This document shows, piece by piece, positions 6,768-15,496 of a stretch of 64,000 nucleotides of DNA. The first letter of the stretch is position 1; every line of letters begins with the position of its first letter. A program made the position numbers and the translations under genes. The notes beneath the pieces were generated by a model. That model was not told the DNA's origin, did no database searches, and saw only the letters and a program-made list of their open reading frames with translations. Source of the DNA: Flavobacterium yafengii (GTDB taxonomy: Bacteria > Bacteroidota > Bacteroidia > Flavobacteriales > Flavobacteriaceae); assembly GCF_030010375.1 (NCBI RefSeq), contig NZ_JASCRY010000005.1:186001-250000 (forward strand), given 5' to 3'.

Positions 6768-9026
6768 ATGGAAAATTCAAAGCTCAAAGCCTTTATCCCT
6801 CTTTTTTATCTGGTGTGGTCAGACGACCTCTTAACACAAAAAGAATTCATTACGTTACAAGATTTTATTCGTTCCCAGAGTTGGATTTCCGAAAAGGAAC
6901 AGGAATTTCTTCTTTCAAAAGTAGCCATTTCATCTCCGCCGTCAAGAGAACTGCTTGCTGATTGGAAAGCTGAAATAGAGAAAACGATCCAAGGAAAACC
7001 TTCAATCAAATCCATTTTTGATATTTCTATTGTGCTTTCGGAAAATGATACAATTATTAAAGATCTCGCAGCTGCTTTTATAAAACTGGAAAATGATCTG
7101 GGAATTTTAGGCGAAGAAGCAATTGGAAATTTTAAAACAAAGTCAAAAACCTTTACTTCAAATTACCAATCTACCCACACATTCGATATAGAAAAACTAA
7201 CCCAGATTCTGGATGGAGAACAGTCCACAATTATTAAAAAGGTAAAGTCAATCATCAGCCGACCAGAGTTTGCCTACGAAGCTTCTACTGATACTGCTGT
7301 CTACCGTGAAAAAGTATACGATTGGTGTAAAATCCTTGCGGAGGAAAACTTAGGAAACATGGCTTATCCGAAGCAATACGGCGGCGGTGAAAACATTGGC
7401 GATTACTTTGCCATCATGGAAACATTGAGTTATCACGATTTAAGTCTGGTAATCAAGTTTGGGGTACAATTCGGGCTTTGGGGAATGAGCATACAATCGC
7501 TCGGAACAGAAAAACATTATAGCAAATACTTAAAAAATATTGGTTCACTCCAGTTACCCGGCTGTTTTGCAATGACCGAAACCAATCACGGTTCGAATGT
7601 AAAAGGAATAGAAACAACGGCAACATATAATCACGACAGCCAAACATTTATTATTCATACACCTCATGAAAATGCACAGAAAGAATACATAGGTAACGCG
7701 GCAGTGCACGGTCAGATGGCTACGGTTTTTGCCAAATTAATCATTGATAAAATTGATTACGGAGTGAATGCCTTTATTGTTCCAATACGTGATACGAATA
7801 GTAAAATCCTGAAAGGTATTACTATTGGTGATTGCGGCCTTAAAATGGGACTTAATGGCGTAGACAACGGAACAATTCGTTTTGAAAATGTTTCCATCCC
7901 AAAAGAAAATATGCTGGATCGCTTTGCCTCGGTAAATGATGATGGAAAATTTGAAAGCCCAATCCCAAGTGACAATCGACGTTTTTTTACAATGCTTGGA
8001 ACTTTGGTAGGTGGACGAATTGGAATTCCTAGATCTGCATTGGCTGCAGCCAAATCAGGATTAACAATAGCAATTAAATATAGTGACAAACGCAGGCAAT
8101 TTGGACCAGAAGGAGGCTCAGAAGTCCCAATCTTGAATTATCGTATGCATCAACGCAGACTAATTCCATTGCTGGCAAAAACCTATGCGATACATTTTGC
8201 ATTACACTATTTGACTTCCCGTTTTATGAATAAAAAGGAATCTGAAATGCAGGAAATTGAAGCGCTCGCTGCCGGAATGAAAGCCTACTCAACTTGGAGT
8301 ACAACAGCTGTTTTGCAGGAATGTCGCGAAGCTTGTGGTGGCAAAGGATATCTGTCTGAAAATCGTATTGATGCCTTAAAAAATGACACCGAAATCTATA
8401 CTACTTTTGAAGGGGACAATACTGTATTGATGCAATTGGTAGCTAAGAATCGTTTGTCAGAATTCCGAAAATCATTTGGAAAAATGGATGCTATGGGCAT
8501 AATTAATTACGTTTATGAGAATGCCAAAACTGCAATTTCTGAAAAAAATCCAATTGTAACCCGAAAAACGGATGATATCCATATACTCGATGAAGAGTTT
8601 CATTTGACTGCTTTTCAACACAGGGAAAAAACGACATTAGCTTCTGCAGCAAAGCGATTAAAAAAACTAATTGACGGCGGACTTGAACCCTATGATGCCT
8701 TTAATGTGGTACAGCACCAGATGATTGATGCTGCTCAGGCGTATCTCGAACGAATTGTTTTGGAACAATTTCAAAAAGCAATTCAGAGTATCGAGGACAA
8801 AAAAAGCAAGGGAATTATGTTGAAATTGAGCCAATTATATGCCCTTTCACAGATTGAAAAAAATAAAGGCTGGTATCTTGAAGATGGTTATATGGAAGGC
8901 GTAAAAACAAAAGCCATACGCAAGATGGTGAATCAACTTTGCTGGGAAATTAGGCCGGATGCAGTTTCTTTAGTAAACGCATTTGACATTCCTGAAAGTT
9001 GTCTTGCCGCTCCAATTGCATTGTAA
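6768..9026 (+). CDS. Large acyl-CoA dehydrogenase / acyl-CoA oxidase-type flavoprotein
   Basis: A 752-residue protein, longer than the usual 380-residue dehydrogenases. Residues about 1-130 form a helical extension. The ACAD core then shows 'LPGCFAMTETNHGSNVKGIETTATY' (FAD/acyl-CoA binding, (A/G)MTEx.hGSd), 'KRRQFGP' (RxQFG) and 'REACGGKGYLSENRIDALKNDTEIYTTFEGDN', the conserved FAD-contacting C-terminal motif with the catalytic-base region. Residues about 600-752 resemble the extra C-terminal domain of peroxisomal acyl-CoA oxidases. It should introduce a trans-2 double bond into an acyl-CoA during fatty-acid oxidation. Substrate length unknown. A hairpin with a T run follows the stop. Confidence 0.9.
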   Translation: MENSKLKAFIPLFYLVWSDDLLTQKEFITLQDFIRSQSWISEKEQEFLLSKVAISSPPSRELLADWKAEIEKTIQGKPSIKSIFDISIVLSENDTIIKDLAAAFIKLENDLGILGEEAIGNFKTKSKTFTSNYQSTHTFDIEKLTQILDGEQSTIIKKVKSIISRPEFAYEASTDTAVYREKVYDWCKILAEENLGNMAYPKQYGGGENIGDYFAIMETLSYHDLSLVIKFGVQFGLWGMSIQSLGTEKHYSKYLKNIGSLQLPGCFAMTETNHGSNVKGIETTATYNHDSQTFIIHTPHENAQKEYIGNAAVHGQMATVFAKLIIDKIDYGVNAFIVPIRDTNSKILKGITIGDCGLKMGLNGVDNGTIRFENVSIPKENMLDRFASVNDDGKFESPIPSDNRRFFTMLGTLVGGRIGIPRSALAAAKSGLTIAIKYSDKRRQFGPEGGSEVPILNYRMHQRRLIPLLAKTYAIHFALHYLTSRFMNKKESEMQEIEALAAGMKAYSTWSTTAVLQECREACGGKGYLSENRIDALKNDTEIYTTFEGDNTVLMQLVAKNRLSEFRKSFGKMDAMGIINYVYENAKTAISEKNPIVTRKTDDIHILDEEFHLTAFQHREKTTLASAAKRLKKLIDGGLEPYDAFNVVQHQMIDAAQAYLERIVLEQFQKAIQSIEDKKSKGIMLKLSQLYALSQIEKNKGWYLEDGYMEGVKTKAIRKMVNQLCWEIRPDAVSLVNAFDIPESCLAAPIAL

Positions 9027-9059
9027 TATGATCCAAGATCTAATCTGTTTCCAATTTTC

Positions 9060-9094
9060 ATGGTTCAAACGGAACTATTTATGAACCATTTTTT
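9060..9094 (+). terminator. Probable intrinsic terminator of the acyl-CoA dehydrogenase gene
   Basis: The arms ATGGTTCA (9060-9067) and TGAACCAT (9082-9089) form an 8-bp stem with a 14-base loop, followed by a run of T. It begins 33 bases after the stop codon at 9026. Confidence 0.6.
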
Positions 9095-9198
9095 ACCGGA
9101 TTTGAAGAAACAGTAATTAAAAAGTGTATCTCTTGATCTGATTTTAGCATTTATAACAAACTAAAAATAGATATCTTTCAAACTAAAAAATTACATAA

Positions 9199-9521
9199 AT
9201 GGCATCAATAGACTTTGAACAATTGAAACAACGTTCCTTAAAATAAGAAAACGCTACCACGAATTAGAACTTATGCACCACGGGAGTGAATGGACTGTAG
9301 AAGAAGATGCCTTGGCTTTCCTTACCGATGCTGGTTTAGTAGGCAGACTTACAATGTCGCAGCAAGGAAGATGGCCAAAAGAAAATACCCAAGAACAACT
9401 CAAACACAAATTAGGGGAATCTATCTGGTGGCTAACCGTATTGGCTGAAAGAATGAATATTGATATTGATGAAGCCACAGAAAAATTCTTAACTAAAACC
9501 GAAAAATTAATAGAAGATTAA
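9199..9521 (+). pseudogene. MazG-like NTP pyrophosphohydrolase family gene interrupted by a -1 frameshift
   Basis: Frame 1 from ATG 9199 gives MASIDFEQLKQRSLK and stops at TAA 9244-9246. One base back, the other frame continues IRKRYHELELMHHGSEW and runs to 9521. Joined, they make one protein of about 107 residues of the kind annotated as MazG-like: an N-terminal helix, 'EEDALAFLTDAGLVGRL', then 'LGESIWWLTVLAERMNIDIDEATEKFLTKTEKLIED'. The break is at TTAAAATAA; a fifth A would restore the frame. The context C TTA AAA is a poor slippery site, so a real one-base loss or a sequencing indel is more likely than programmed slippage. If unslipped, only an 82-residue piece from ATG 9273 could be made. 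Family role: cleavage of non-canonical or regulatory NTPs. Confidence 0.65.
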
Positions 9522-9616
9522 ACTATGGATAAGAGTCTAAAATGGAAAGATGTTAAAATCTATTTTTGGTCCTAACAAAAAAGTTTATGAATTTTTGAAT
9601 ACAATATTTGAACCAT

Positions 9617-9650
9617 AAAAAACTCCATTATTTCTAATGGAGTTTTTTGT
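9617..9650. terminator. Intrinsic terminator, likely bidirectional
   Basis: A 14-bp stem AAAAAACTCCATTA / TAATGGAGTTTTTT with loop TTTC, with T runs in both directions. It sits between the MazG-like gene (+) and the PepSY-like gene (-). The same stem and loop recur almost base for base at 12025-12057. Confidence 0.85.
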
Positions 9651-9682
9651 TATTGATACTATAACTTTTACAAACTATTTTC

Positions 9683-10123
9683 TTAAAATTTAGTTTTTTT
9701 TCCTTTTAAAATTTTACCTTCCTTCGTAAATTCTAGATCAATATTGTTCGTTAAATCCACATCGAGGTTTTTGTGTCCATAATCAATGTGCGTGATTTTT
9801 TCATCCGGATAATTTTTTGCCACGTAATCTTTGACTGATTTGGGGATGAATGCAGTTGGAATAGGTTTTTTGCCACCATCTACCTCACGGTAGGCACCGT
9901 CTTTCCAAAATTCTACTTCGGTACCATCTTTAAGCTTGACTTCATATCCTTTTTCACCGTGTTCTGCATCTTTCTTAGCGATATTAACTGATGTATGATT
10001 AAAATATTTTTGCAGAAAATCCTGTGCTGCTTTTGGTAATTCAGTGGTTTCTATTTTCTTTTGAGCATTAGTAGATAGAACAAAGCCCAGTAATAATGAG
10101 ACAAAAATGATTTTCCTTTTCAT
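9683..10123 (-). CDS. Secreted PepSY-like protein (BLIP/PepSY_2-type domain)
   Basis: 146 residues with a clear signal peptide (MKRKIIFVSLLLGFVLSTNAQ, cut near residue 20-21). The mature part contains two related alpha/beta units: 'LPKAAQDFLQKYFNHTSVNIAKKD...GYEVKLKDGTEVEFWKDGAYREVDG' and 'FIPKSVKDYVAKNYPDEKITHIDYGHKNLDVDLTNNIDLEFTKEGKI'. This pattern (helix, then a ..EV.L.DG.E..F.. strand pair) is that of PepSY-like periplasmic proteins of Bacteroidota. They are generally regarded as inhibitory or binding modules; no partner is seen here. Single-gene transcript ending at the bidirectional terminator. Confidence 0.8.
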   Translation of the reverse strand: MKRKIIFVSLLLGFVLSTNAQKKIETTELPKAAQDFLQKYFNHTSVNIAKKDAEHGEKGYEVKLKDGTEVEFWKDGAYREVDGGKKPIPTAFIPKSVKDYVAKNYPDEKITHIDYGHKNLDVDLTNNIDLEFTKEGKILKGKKTKF

Positions 10124-10512
10124 GGTTTACATATTTAGGTTATCGTATTGCTAAATTACGATAAGTAAAAATACATTCAAATCAATTTAAGAAACCTTTA
10201 ATCATTAGGATAATTTTTGTGGTCCTTACGAACCTGTTTAGAAACCATTTTTTTGCAGGATTTAAATAAAATAGCGCTGAGAAATCCTTTCTATTTCAAT
10301 TTGAAAAAAGTAGTTTTGTACTGCTAATCTTTTGTATTAAAGTTACTCAACTGCCACAAGCTGAAAAATGCTGAAAATATAAATTTCTCACGTTAAATTA
10401 TATAGAAGTAATGAAAGTCATAATCACTACTTTACTAATAAAACCATCATCAGTAATATCGGCTAAGTTTTTCTTATAGAGAGGAGTCAAGATCAAGTTA
10501 AATAAAAAGGAA
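10124..10512. other. 389-base intergenic region between divergent genes
   Basis: AT-rich sequence with no convincing reading frame. The segment at about 10225-10265 (ACGAACCTGTTTAGAAACC then a T run and a GGATTTAAATAAA block) resembles the region of the hairpin at 9070-9110. No riboswitch or tRNA is recognised. The promoters of both the PepSY-like gene (-) and the FAD monooxygenase (+) must lie here, but no full TTG/TAnnTTTG pair was found. Confidence 0.5.
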
Positions 10513-11967
10513 GTGAAAAAAGTGGAAAATAAAGAAGCAAGCTGGACCATGTGCTTAGAATGCCAAGGTAGAGGCAAGAAAAGTCGAGGACTAACCAAAA
10601 AAGCACGACTCCACTACCAGATAGCATTAGAGCAATTTAAGAAAACGAAAAGTAAAGGGACAGCTCCAGTTCCTCCTAAAGGCCACCTTCACTCCTGCTT
10701 GAAATGTTCCGGATCTGGGCTGCTTCGCTCTTCCAGTCCTCCTGTAGCTGATGCAACAAACTACCCACATGTTGCAATTATTGGAGGCGGTATTGGAGGC
10801 GTAGCTCTTGCTGTGGCATGTTTACACCGCGGAATTCCCTTTACACTTTTTGAACGCGACAATAACTTCGAAGCTCGATCTCAAGGGTACGGGCTTACTT
10901 TGCAGCAAGCAAGTAAAGCAATTGAGGGGTTGGGTATTTTTTCGTTAGAGGAAGGTGTGATTTCCACAAAACATGTGGTTCATACTACCGATGGAAACGT
11001 TATTGGCGAATGGGGAATTAGAAAGTGGGTACAGTCTGATGCGAAAATTTTTCAGAAACGTACCAATATCCATATCGCACGACAATCCTTACGCTTAGCA
11101 TTACTTCAACAACTTGGTGGAAATGATACGGTACAATGGGGACACCAATTAGTAGACTTTAAAGAATCTAAGGATAATATTGATCTAAACTTTCAAGTAA
11201 ATGACGCAATAAAGAGCTACAAAGCAGATCTTGTAGTTGGAGCTGATGGAATTCGTAGTTCGGTGCGGAGGTTACTGATTGGCGAAGATATTACTCCTTT
11301 ACGCTATCTGGATTGCATTGTTATATTAGGAATTTGTCCTTTAAGTGCTCTTGAAGATCTTACAAGCCCTTTACTAGACTCTGCAACTGTATTTCAAACC
11401 GCCAATGGAAACGAACGAATTTACATTATGCCTTACACTTCAGATTCGATAATGTGGCAACTTAGTTTTCCAATGACCGAAAAAGAAGCAAAAGAATTAA
11501 GCTCTCAAGGACCTCAAGCGCTAAAAGAAGAAGCGTGTCGTAGAACACAGTGGCACAGTCCCATTCCTCAAATTTTAGCAGCAACTCAAGAACCCCAAAT
11601 TTCTGGCTATCCTGTTTATGACCGAGAATTACTCAATTCAGAATTATTAGCGAAATTAGGAAAAGTAACTCTAATTGGCGATGCAGCTCACCCCATGAGT
11701 CCATTTAAAGGACAAGGAGCCAATCAAGCCTTGCTAGATGCACTTTCGCTGGCTAGGGGAATCTCAAAAGAATGCAGACCTTTATCAGAATGGCGAAAAA
11801 CCGGAATAAGAGAAAGTGTATTAACTGAGTTTGAATCAGAAATGTTAAAACGCAGTGCTACAAAAGTTAATGACTCTGCAGCTGCCGCACAGTTTCTTCA
11901 TTCTGAAATTGTGCTTTATGAGGGGGATGAGCCGAGAGGACGAATTCTAAAGAAAAAAGACGCATAG
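10513..11967 (+). CDS. FAD-dependent aromatic-type monooxygenase with an N-terminal DnaJ-like Cys-rich segment
   Basis: 484 residues from GTG 10513 (preceded by AAGGAA); ATG 10549 is an alternative that would start exactly at 'MCLECQGRG'. Residues about 13-75 hold two CxxCxGxG motifs ('CLECQGRG', 'CLKCSGSG') 50 residues apart, as in the DnaJ zinc-binding domain. The enzyme part follows: 'VAIIGGGIGGVALAVACLHRGI' (GxGxxG dinucleotide fold), 'VVGADGIRSSVRR' (the DG motif), and 'VTLIGDAAHPMSPFKGQGANQALLDALSL' (GD motif with FAD-ribityl contacts). It belongs to the PHBH-like group-A monooxygenases, which hydroxylate or epoxidise aromatic or polyketide substrates using NAD(P)H. The Cys-rich N-terminus is unusual; it may bind zinc. 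Confidence 0.85.
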   Translation: MKKVENKEASWTMCLECQGRGKKSRGLTKKARLHYQIALEQFKKTKSKGTAPVPPKGHLHSCLKCSGSGLLRSSSPPVADATNYPHVAIIGGGIGGVALAVACLHRGIPFTLFERDNNFEARSQGYGLTLQQASKAIEGLGIFSLEEGVISTKHVVHTTDGNVIGEWGIRKWVQSDAKIFQKRTNIHIARQSLRLALLQQLGGNDTVQWGHQLVDFKESKDNIDLNFQVNDAIKSYKADLVVGADGIRSSVRRLLIGEDITPLRYLDCIVILGICPLSALEDLTSPLLDSATVFQTANGNERIYIMPYTSDSIMWQLSFPMTEKEAKELSSQGPQALKEEACRRTQWHSPIPQILAATQEPQISGYPVYDRELLNSELLAKLGKVTLIGDAAHPMSPFKGQGANQALLDALSLARGISKECRPLSEWRKTGIRESVLTEFESEMLKRSATKVNDSAAAAQFLHSEIVLYEGDEPRGRILKKKDA

Positions 11968-12024
11968 CATAATCCTGTGAATTTACCATTTTATCGCTCA
12001 GAGGTTTTAAAAAAATCAAGACAT

Positions 12025-12057
12025 AAAAAAACTCCATTATTTCTAATGGAGTTTTTT
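12025..12057. terminator. Bidirectional intrinsic terminator between the monooxygenase and tRNA-Val
   Basis: The stem AAAAAACTCCATTA / TAATGGAGTTTTTT with loop TTTC matches the one at 9617-9650. It ends two bases from the tRNA 3' end, so it can terminate the + strand monooxygenase transcript and the - strand tRNA transcript. Confidence 0.85.
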
Positions 12058-12058
12058 G

Positions 12059-12133
12059 TGGGCGATGAGGGGTTCGAACCCCCGACCCCCTCGGTGTAAA
12101 CGAGGTGCTCTGAACCAGCTGAGCTAATCGCCC
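12059..12133 (-). tRNA. tRNA-Val (anticodon TAC)
   Basis: On the minus strand a 75-base cloverleaf can be laid out exactly: acceptor GGGCGAT pairing with ATCGCCC, D-stem GCTC/GAGC with loop AGCTGGTTCA, anticodon stem CCTCG/CGAGG around loop TTTACAC (anticodon TAC), a five-base variable loop, and T-arm GGGGG-TTCGAAC-CCCTC, plus discriminator A. The CCA end is not encoded. The transcript would run straight into the terminator at 12025-12057. Confidence 0.97.
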
Positions 12134-12296
12134 TAGTACAATTTAGATCTTTTCATTTCCGTATTGCGAGTGCAAATATACAGCTAGAAATCGTATCTGC
12201 AAGCAAAACAGTAAAAAAAATCAATAAAATATTGACTCTATTTGCTTTTACGCTCTATAATAGCGCTTTATGTTAATAATGAAACGCTACTATTTT

Positions 12297-12327
12297 TTTG
12301 TATTGATTCGTTATAGTCTTACATTTG
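12297..12327 (+). promoter_or_regulatory. Bacteroidota-type promoter of the ABC exporter gene
   Basis: The -33 box TTTG (12297-12300) and the -7 box TACATTTG (12320-12327) are 19 bases apart, the typical spacing. Transcription would start about 12333, leaving a short leader before the ATG at 12346. Confidence 0.75.
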
Positions 12328-12345
12328 CGACATAAACAATAGATA

Positions 12346-14133
12346 ATGGCCAGGTTCAAAGAAAACGATTTACCAAAATCAAAAATTACCGCAAGTTCTC
12401 TCCAAAAAGCAACTGTAATATTTCAATATGCAGGAAGTCACCGTTGGAAATTTTATGTAGGTTTAATTTTTTTATTATTTACAGGAGCAACAGCCTTAGC
12501 TTTTCCAAAATTAATGGGAATGCTTATTGATTGTGTAAAAAACAAAGATAACGCACAGGCTAACATGATTGCTGGAAGTTTAATTGTAATCTTATTTCTT
12601 CAATCGATTTTTTCGTTTTTTAGATTGTATTTATTTGTCAATTTCACTGAAAATACCTTAGCCAATCTTAGAGTATCGCTTTATAGTAATTTGGTAAAAT
12701 TACCAATGTCTTTCTTTTCGCAAAAGCGTGTTGGGGAATTAAACAGCCGAATCAGTTCTGACATAACCCAAATACAAGACACCTTAACATCAACAATTGC
12801 CGAATTTTTAAGACAATTTATTTTAATTATTGGTGGCGTTCTTTTATTGGCCAATGAAAGTATCAAGTTAACTTTATTGATGTTATCCGTAGTTCCGCTT
12901 GTGGCAGTTGCTGCTGTTATTTTTGGAAGATTCATCAGGAAATATTCAAAAAATGTTCAAGATAAAGTTGCCGAAAGTCAGGTAATTGTTGAAGAAACCA
13001 TGCAAGGAATCAGTATTGTCAAGGCTTTTGCCAATGAATGGTACGAAATTGCCCGTTACAACGGAAAAATAAAAGAAGTCGTTAAGATTGCTATCAAAGG
13101 TGGGAAATACAGAGGATACTTTGCTTCATTCATTATTTTCTGTCTTTTTGGAGCCATTGTTGCCGTAGTTTGGTATGGTGTTCGATTGAGCATCAGCGGA
13201 GAGATGAGCGTGGGACAATTGATTTCTTTTGTATTGTATTCCACATTTGTAGGTGCTTCTTTTGGAGGAATCGCTGAACTTTATGCTCAAATCCAAAAAG
13301 CGATTGGCGCAACAGAACGTGTTTTTGAATTATTAGATGAAACTCCTGAAAAAATTAATTCAATTCAAAATGCTGCTGAAACCCAGAAAATAAAAGGTAA
13401 TGTTACATTCAAAAATGTAGCATTCAGTTATCATTCGAGAAAAGAAATTAAAGTATTGAAAGACGTCAGTTTTACGGCTAATTTTGGTCAAAAAATAGCT
13501 ATTGTGGGCCCAAGTGGAACCGGAAAATCGACTATTGCTTCGCTTTTATTACGTTTTTATACTATTGATGAAGGAGAAATATTGGTTGACGGAAAAAATA
13601 TTTATGATTTTGATTTAGAAAGTCTTCGCGGAAACATGAGTATTGTACCGCAAGATGTGATATTATTTGGAGGAACCATTAGAGAGAATATTGCTTATGG
13701 AAAACCAAATGCCACCGAAGAAGAAATTGTTACCGCTTCAAAACAAGCCAATGCTTATAATTTTATCGAAAGTTTTCCTGAAAAATTTGAAACTATTGTG
13801 GGAGAAAGAGGCATTAAACTTTCCGGAGGACAAAAACAACGTATTGCAATTGCAAGAGCTTTATTGAAAAACCCAAGTATTTTGATTCTGGATGAAGCCA
13901 CATCATCATTAGACAGCGAGAGTGAAAAACTAGTTCAAGAAGCTTTAGAAATTCTGATGGAAGGAAGAACCAGTATCATTATTGCGCACCGTCTTTCAAC
14001 CATTCGAAGCGCTGATCAAATTTTGGTTTTGGATAAAGGAAAAATCACCGAACAAGGAACACATCAAGAATTAATAGCTTTAGAAAATGGTATCTATAAA
14101 AATTTAAGTAATCTGCAGTTTAGCAATTCTTAA
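12346..14133 (+). CDS. ABC exporter, fused permease-ATPase (MsbA/lipid-exporter-like half transporter)
   Basis: 595 residues. The N-terminal half (about 35-330) has the six-helix ABC_membrane domain beginning 'YAGSHRWKFYVGLIFLLFTGATALAFPKLMGMLID'. The ATPase half shows Walker A 'GPSGTGKST' (about 388-396), the Q-loop 'SIVPQDVILF', signature 'LSGGQKQR' (about 491), Walker B 'ILILDEATSSLD' and the H-loop 'IIAHRLST'. It would work as a homodimer in the inner membrane exporting a lipid, drug or peptide. MsbA-type lipid A flipping is possible but not provable, as there is no adjacent pathway gene. A strong promoter precedes it and a terminator follows it. Confidence 0.92.
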   Translation: MARFKENDLPKSKITASSLQKATVIFQYAGSHRWKFYVGLIFLLFTGATALAFPKLMGMLIDCVKNKDNAQANMIAGSLIVILFLQSIFSFFRLYLFVNFTENTLANLRVSLYSNLVKLPMSFFSQKRVGELNSRISSDITQIQDTLTSTIAEFLRQFILIIGGVLLLANESIKLTLLMLSVVPLVAVAAVIFGRFIRKYSKNVQDKVAESQVIVEETMQGISIVKAFANEWYEIARYNGKIKEVVKIAIKGGKYRGYFASFIIFCLFGAIVAVVWYGVRLSISGEMSVGQLISFVLYSTFVGASFGGIAELYAQIQKAIGATERVFELLDETPEKINSIQNAAETQKIKGNVTFKNVAFSYHSRKEIKVLKDVSFTANFGQKIAIVGPSGTGKSTIASLLLRFYTIDEGEILVDGKNIYDFDLESLRGNMSIVPQDVILFGGTIRENIAYGKPNATEEEIVTASKQANAYNFIESFPEKFETIVGERGIKLSGGQKQRIAIARALLKNPSILILDEATSSLDSESEKLVQEALEILMEGRTSIIIAHRLSTIRSADQILVLDKGKITEQGTHQELIALENGIYKNLSNLQFSNS

Positions 14134-14154
14134 ATTTCATTGTTCATTTTGACA

Positions 14155-14196
14155 TAAAAAAAACTCCATTCAATAAAGCTGAATGGAGTTTTTTTT
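14155..14196. terminator. Bidirectional terminator between ABC exporter and proline dehydrogenase
   Basis: AAACTCCATTC (14161-14171) pairs with GAATGGAGTTT (14181-14191), flanked by A and T runs. It lies between two convergent genes. Confidence 0.85.
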
Positions 14197-14234
14197 ATGG
14201 ATTTTAATACATCTGAATATTAAAAACTTGATTT

Positions 14235-15404
14235 CTATTTCCCTTTTCTTCTGTTGCGTTCTGTTTTGATTAATGTCAATTCACGACTCGTTTGTCCCGC
14301 TACCGAAGTATTTTCTTCAGCACGACGAATCAAGTACGGCATCACATCTTTTACAGGGCCAAAAGGCAAGTATTTAGCGACATTGTATCCATGAGCAGCC
14401 AGATTGTAACTGATATTATCACTCATTCCGTACAATTGACCAAACCAAATTCTATCATCGTTAGTTTTAATTCCTTTTTCCTGCATCAATTCCATCAACG
14501 TATATGTACTCAACTCATTGTGGGTTCCTGCAAAAATTGACATTATATCTAAGTGCTCAATCATATAGCGAACTGCAGCATCATAATTTTCGTCCGTTGC
14601 TTCTTTTGAAGCGCATATTGGCGATGGATATCCTTTTTCTTCCGCACGTGCAATTTCTTTTTCCATATATGCACCACGAACCAATTTCATTCCAATGAAG
14701 AATCCGTCTTTTTTGGCTTCTTCGTGTAATTTTTTCAGATAATCCAAACGATCCCAACGGTACATTTGCAACGTATTGAAAACAATTGCTTTTTCTTTAT
14801 TGTATTTACGCATCATTTCGGTAACTAAATCATCCGCTGCATCTTGCATCCAACTTTCTTCACCATCAATCAAAAGGGCAACATTTTTAGAATGAGCATC
14901 TTTACAAACCAAATCAAAACGCTCCACTACTCTATTCCATTCCGCTTGTTCTTCAGAAGTTAACGTTTGTTTTTCTCCTAATTTCTCATACAATTCAAAA
15001 CGACCAAAACCGGTTGGTTTAAAAACGGCAAAAGGAATCGCTAGACGTTCTTTGGCAAATTCAATTGTTTTTAAGGTCATTTCAAGCGCAGCATCAAACT
15101 GTTCTTCTTCTTCTTTTCCTTCTACAGAATAATCCAAAACAGATGAAACTCCTTTGGTATACATTTTATCAACCACAGAAAGACAGTCCACTTCATTTAC
15201 TCCACCACAAAAATGGTCAAAAACCGTAGCACGAATCAAACCTTCAACAGGAAGATTGGCTTTAAGGGCAAAATTAGTAACCGCAGTTCCTATTCGAACT
15301 AGAGGTTGATTATCAATCATTTTGAAAAGAAAATAAGCTCTATCAAGTTCGGTATCACTTTTTAATGAAAAGGCAACTTGCGTATTATTGAATATTTTTT
15401 CCAT
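14235..15404 (-). CDS. Proline dehydrogenase
   Basis: 389 residues, the length of stand-alone PRODH. TIM-barrel motifs are visible: 'VFKPTGFGRFELYEKLG', 'LLIDGEESWMQDAADDLV' (ExS), 'VFNTLQMYRWDRLDYL' (the NTxQxYl strand), 'GMKLVRGAYMEKE' (K-L-V-R-G-A-Y, FAD/substrate contacts), 'GTHNELS', and 'PYLIRRAEENTSVAGQTSREL' with the paired Arg that binds the proline carboxylate (RRxxEN). It oxidises L-proline to pyrroline-5-carboxylate and passes electrons from FAD to quinone at the inner membrane. The P5C dehydrogenase is not adjacent. A -7 element TATATTTG precedes it. Confidence 0.95.
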   Translation of the reverse strand: MEKIFNNTQVAFSLKSDTELDRAYFLFKMIDNQPLVRIGTAVTNFALKANLPVEGLIRATVFDHFCGGVNEVDCLSVVDKMYTKGVSSVLDYSVEGKEEEEQFDAALEMTLKTIEFAKERLAIPFAVFKPTGFGRFELYEKLGEKQTLTSEEQAEWNRVVERFDLVCKDAHSKNVALLIDGEESWMQDAADDLVTEMMRKYNKEKAIVFNTLQMYRWDRLDYLKKLHEEAKKDGFFIGMKLVRGAYMEKEIARAEEKGYPSPICASKEATDENYDAAVRYMIEHLDIMSIFAGTHNELSTYTLMELMQEKGIKTNDDRIWFGQLYGMSDNISYNLAAHGYNVAKYLPFGPVKDVMPYLIRRAEENTSVAGQTSRELTLIKTERNRRKGK

Positions 15405-15423
15405 TATTTGTTAAATTTTTGTA

Positions 15424-15431
15424 CAAATATA
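15424..15431 (-). promoter_or_regulatory. -7 element TATATTTG of the proline dehydrogenase gene
   Basis: Read on the minus strand, TATATTTG (15431 to 15424) lies 20 bases before the start codon. A TTTTG at 15460-15456 is 24 bases upstream, slightly longer than the usual -33 spacing. Confidence 0.5.
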
Positions 15432-15496
15432 GACAGAGTTTTGAATATTATTTAGCAAAAATTGCCTTATTTTGCGGTTCCAATTAATCAATACAG

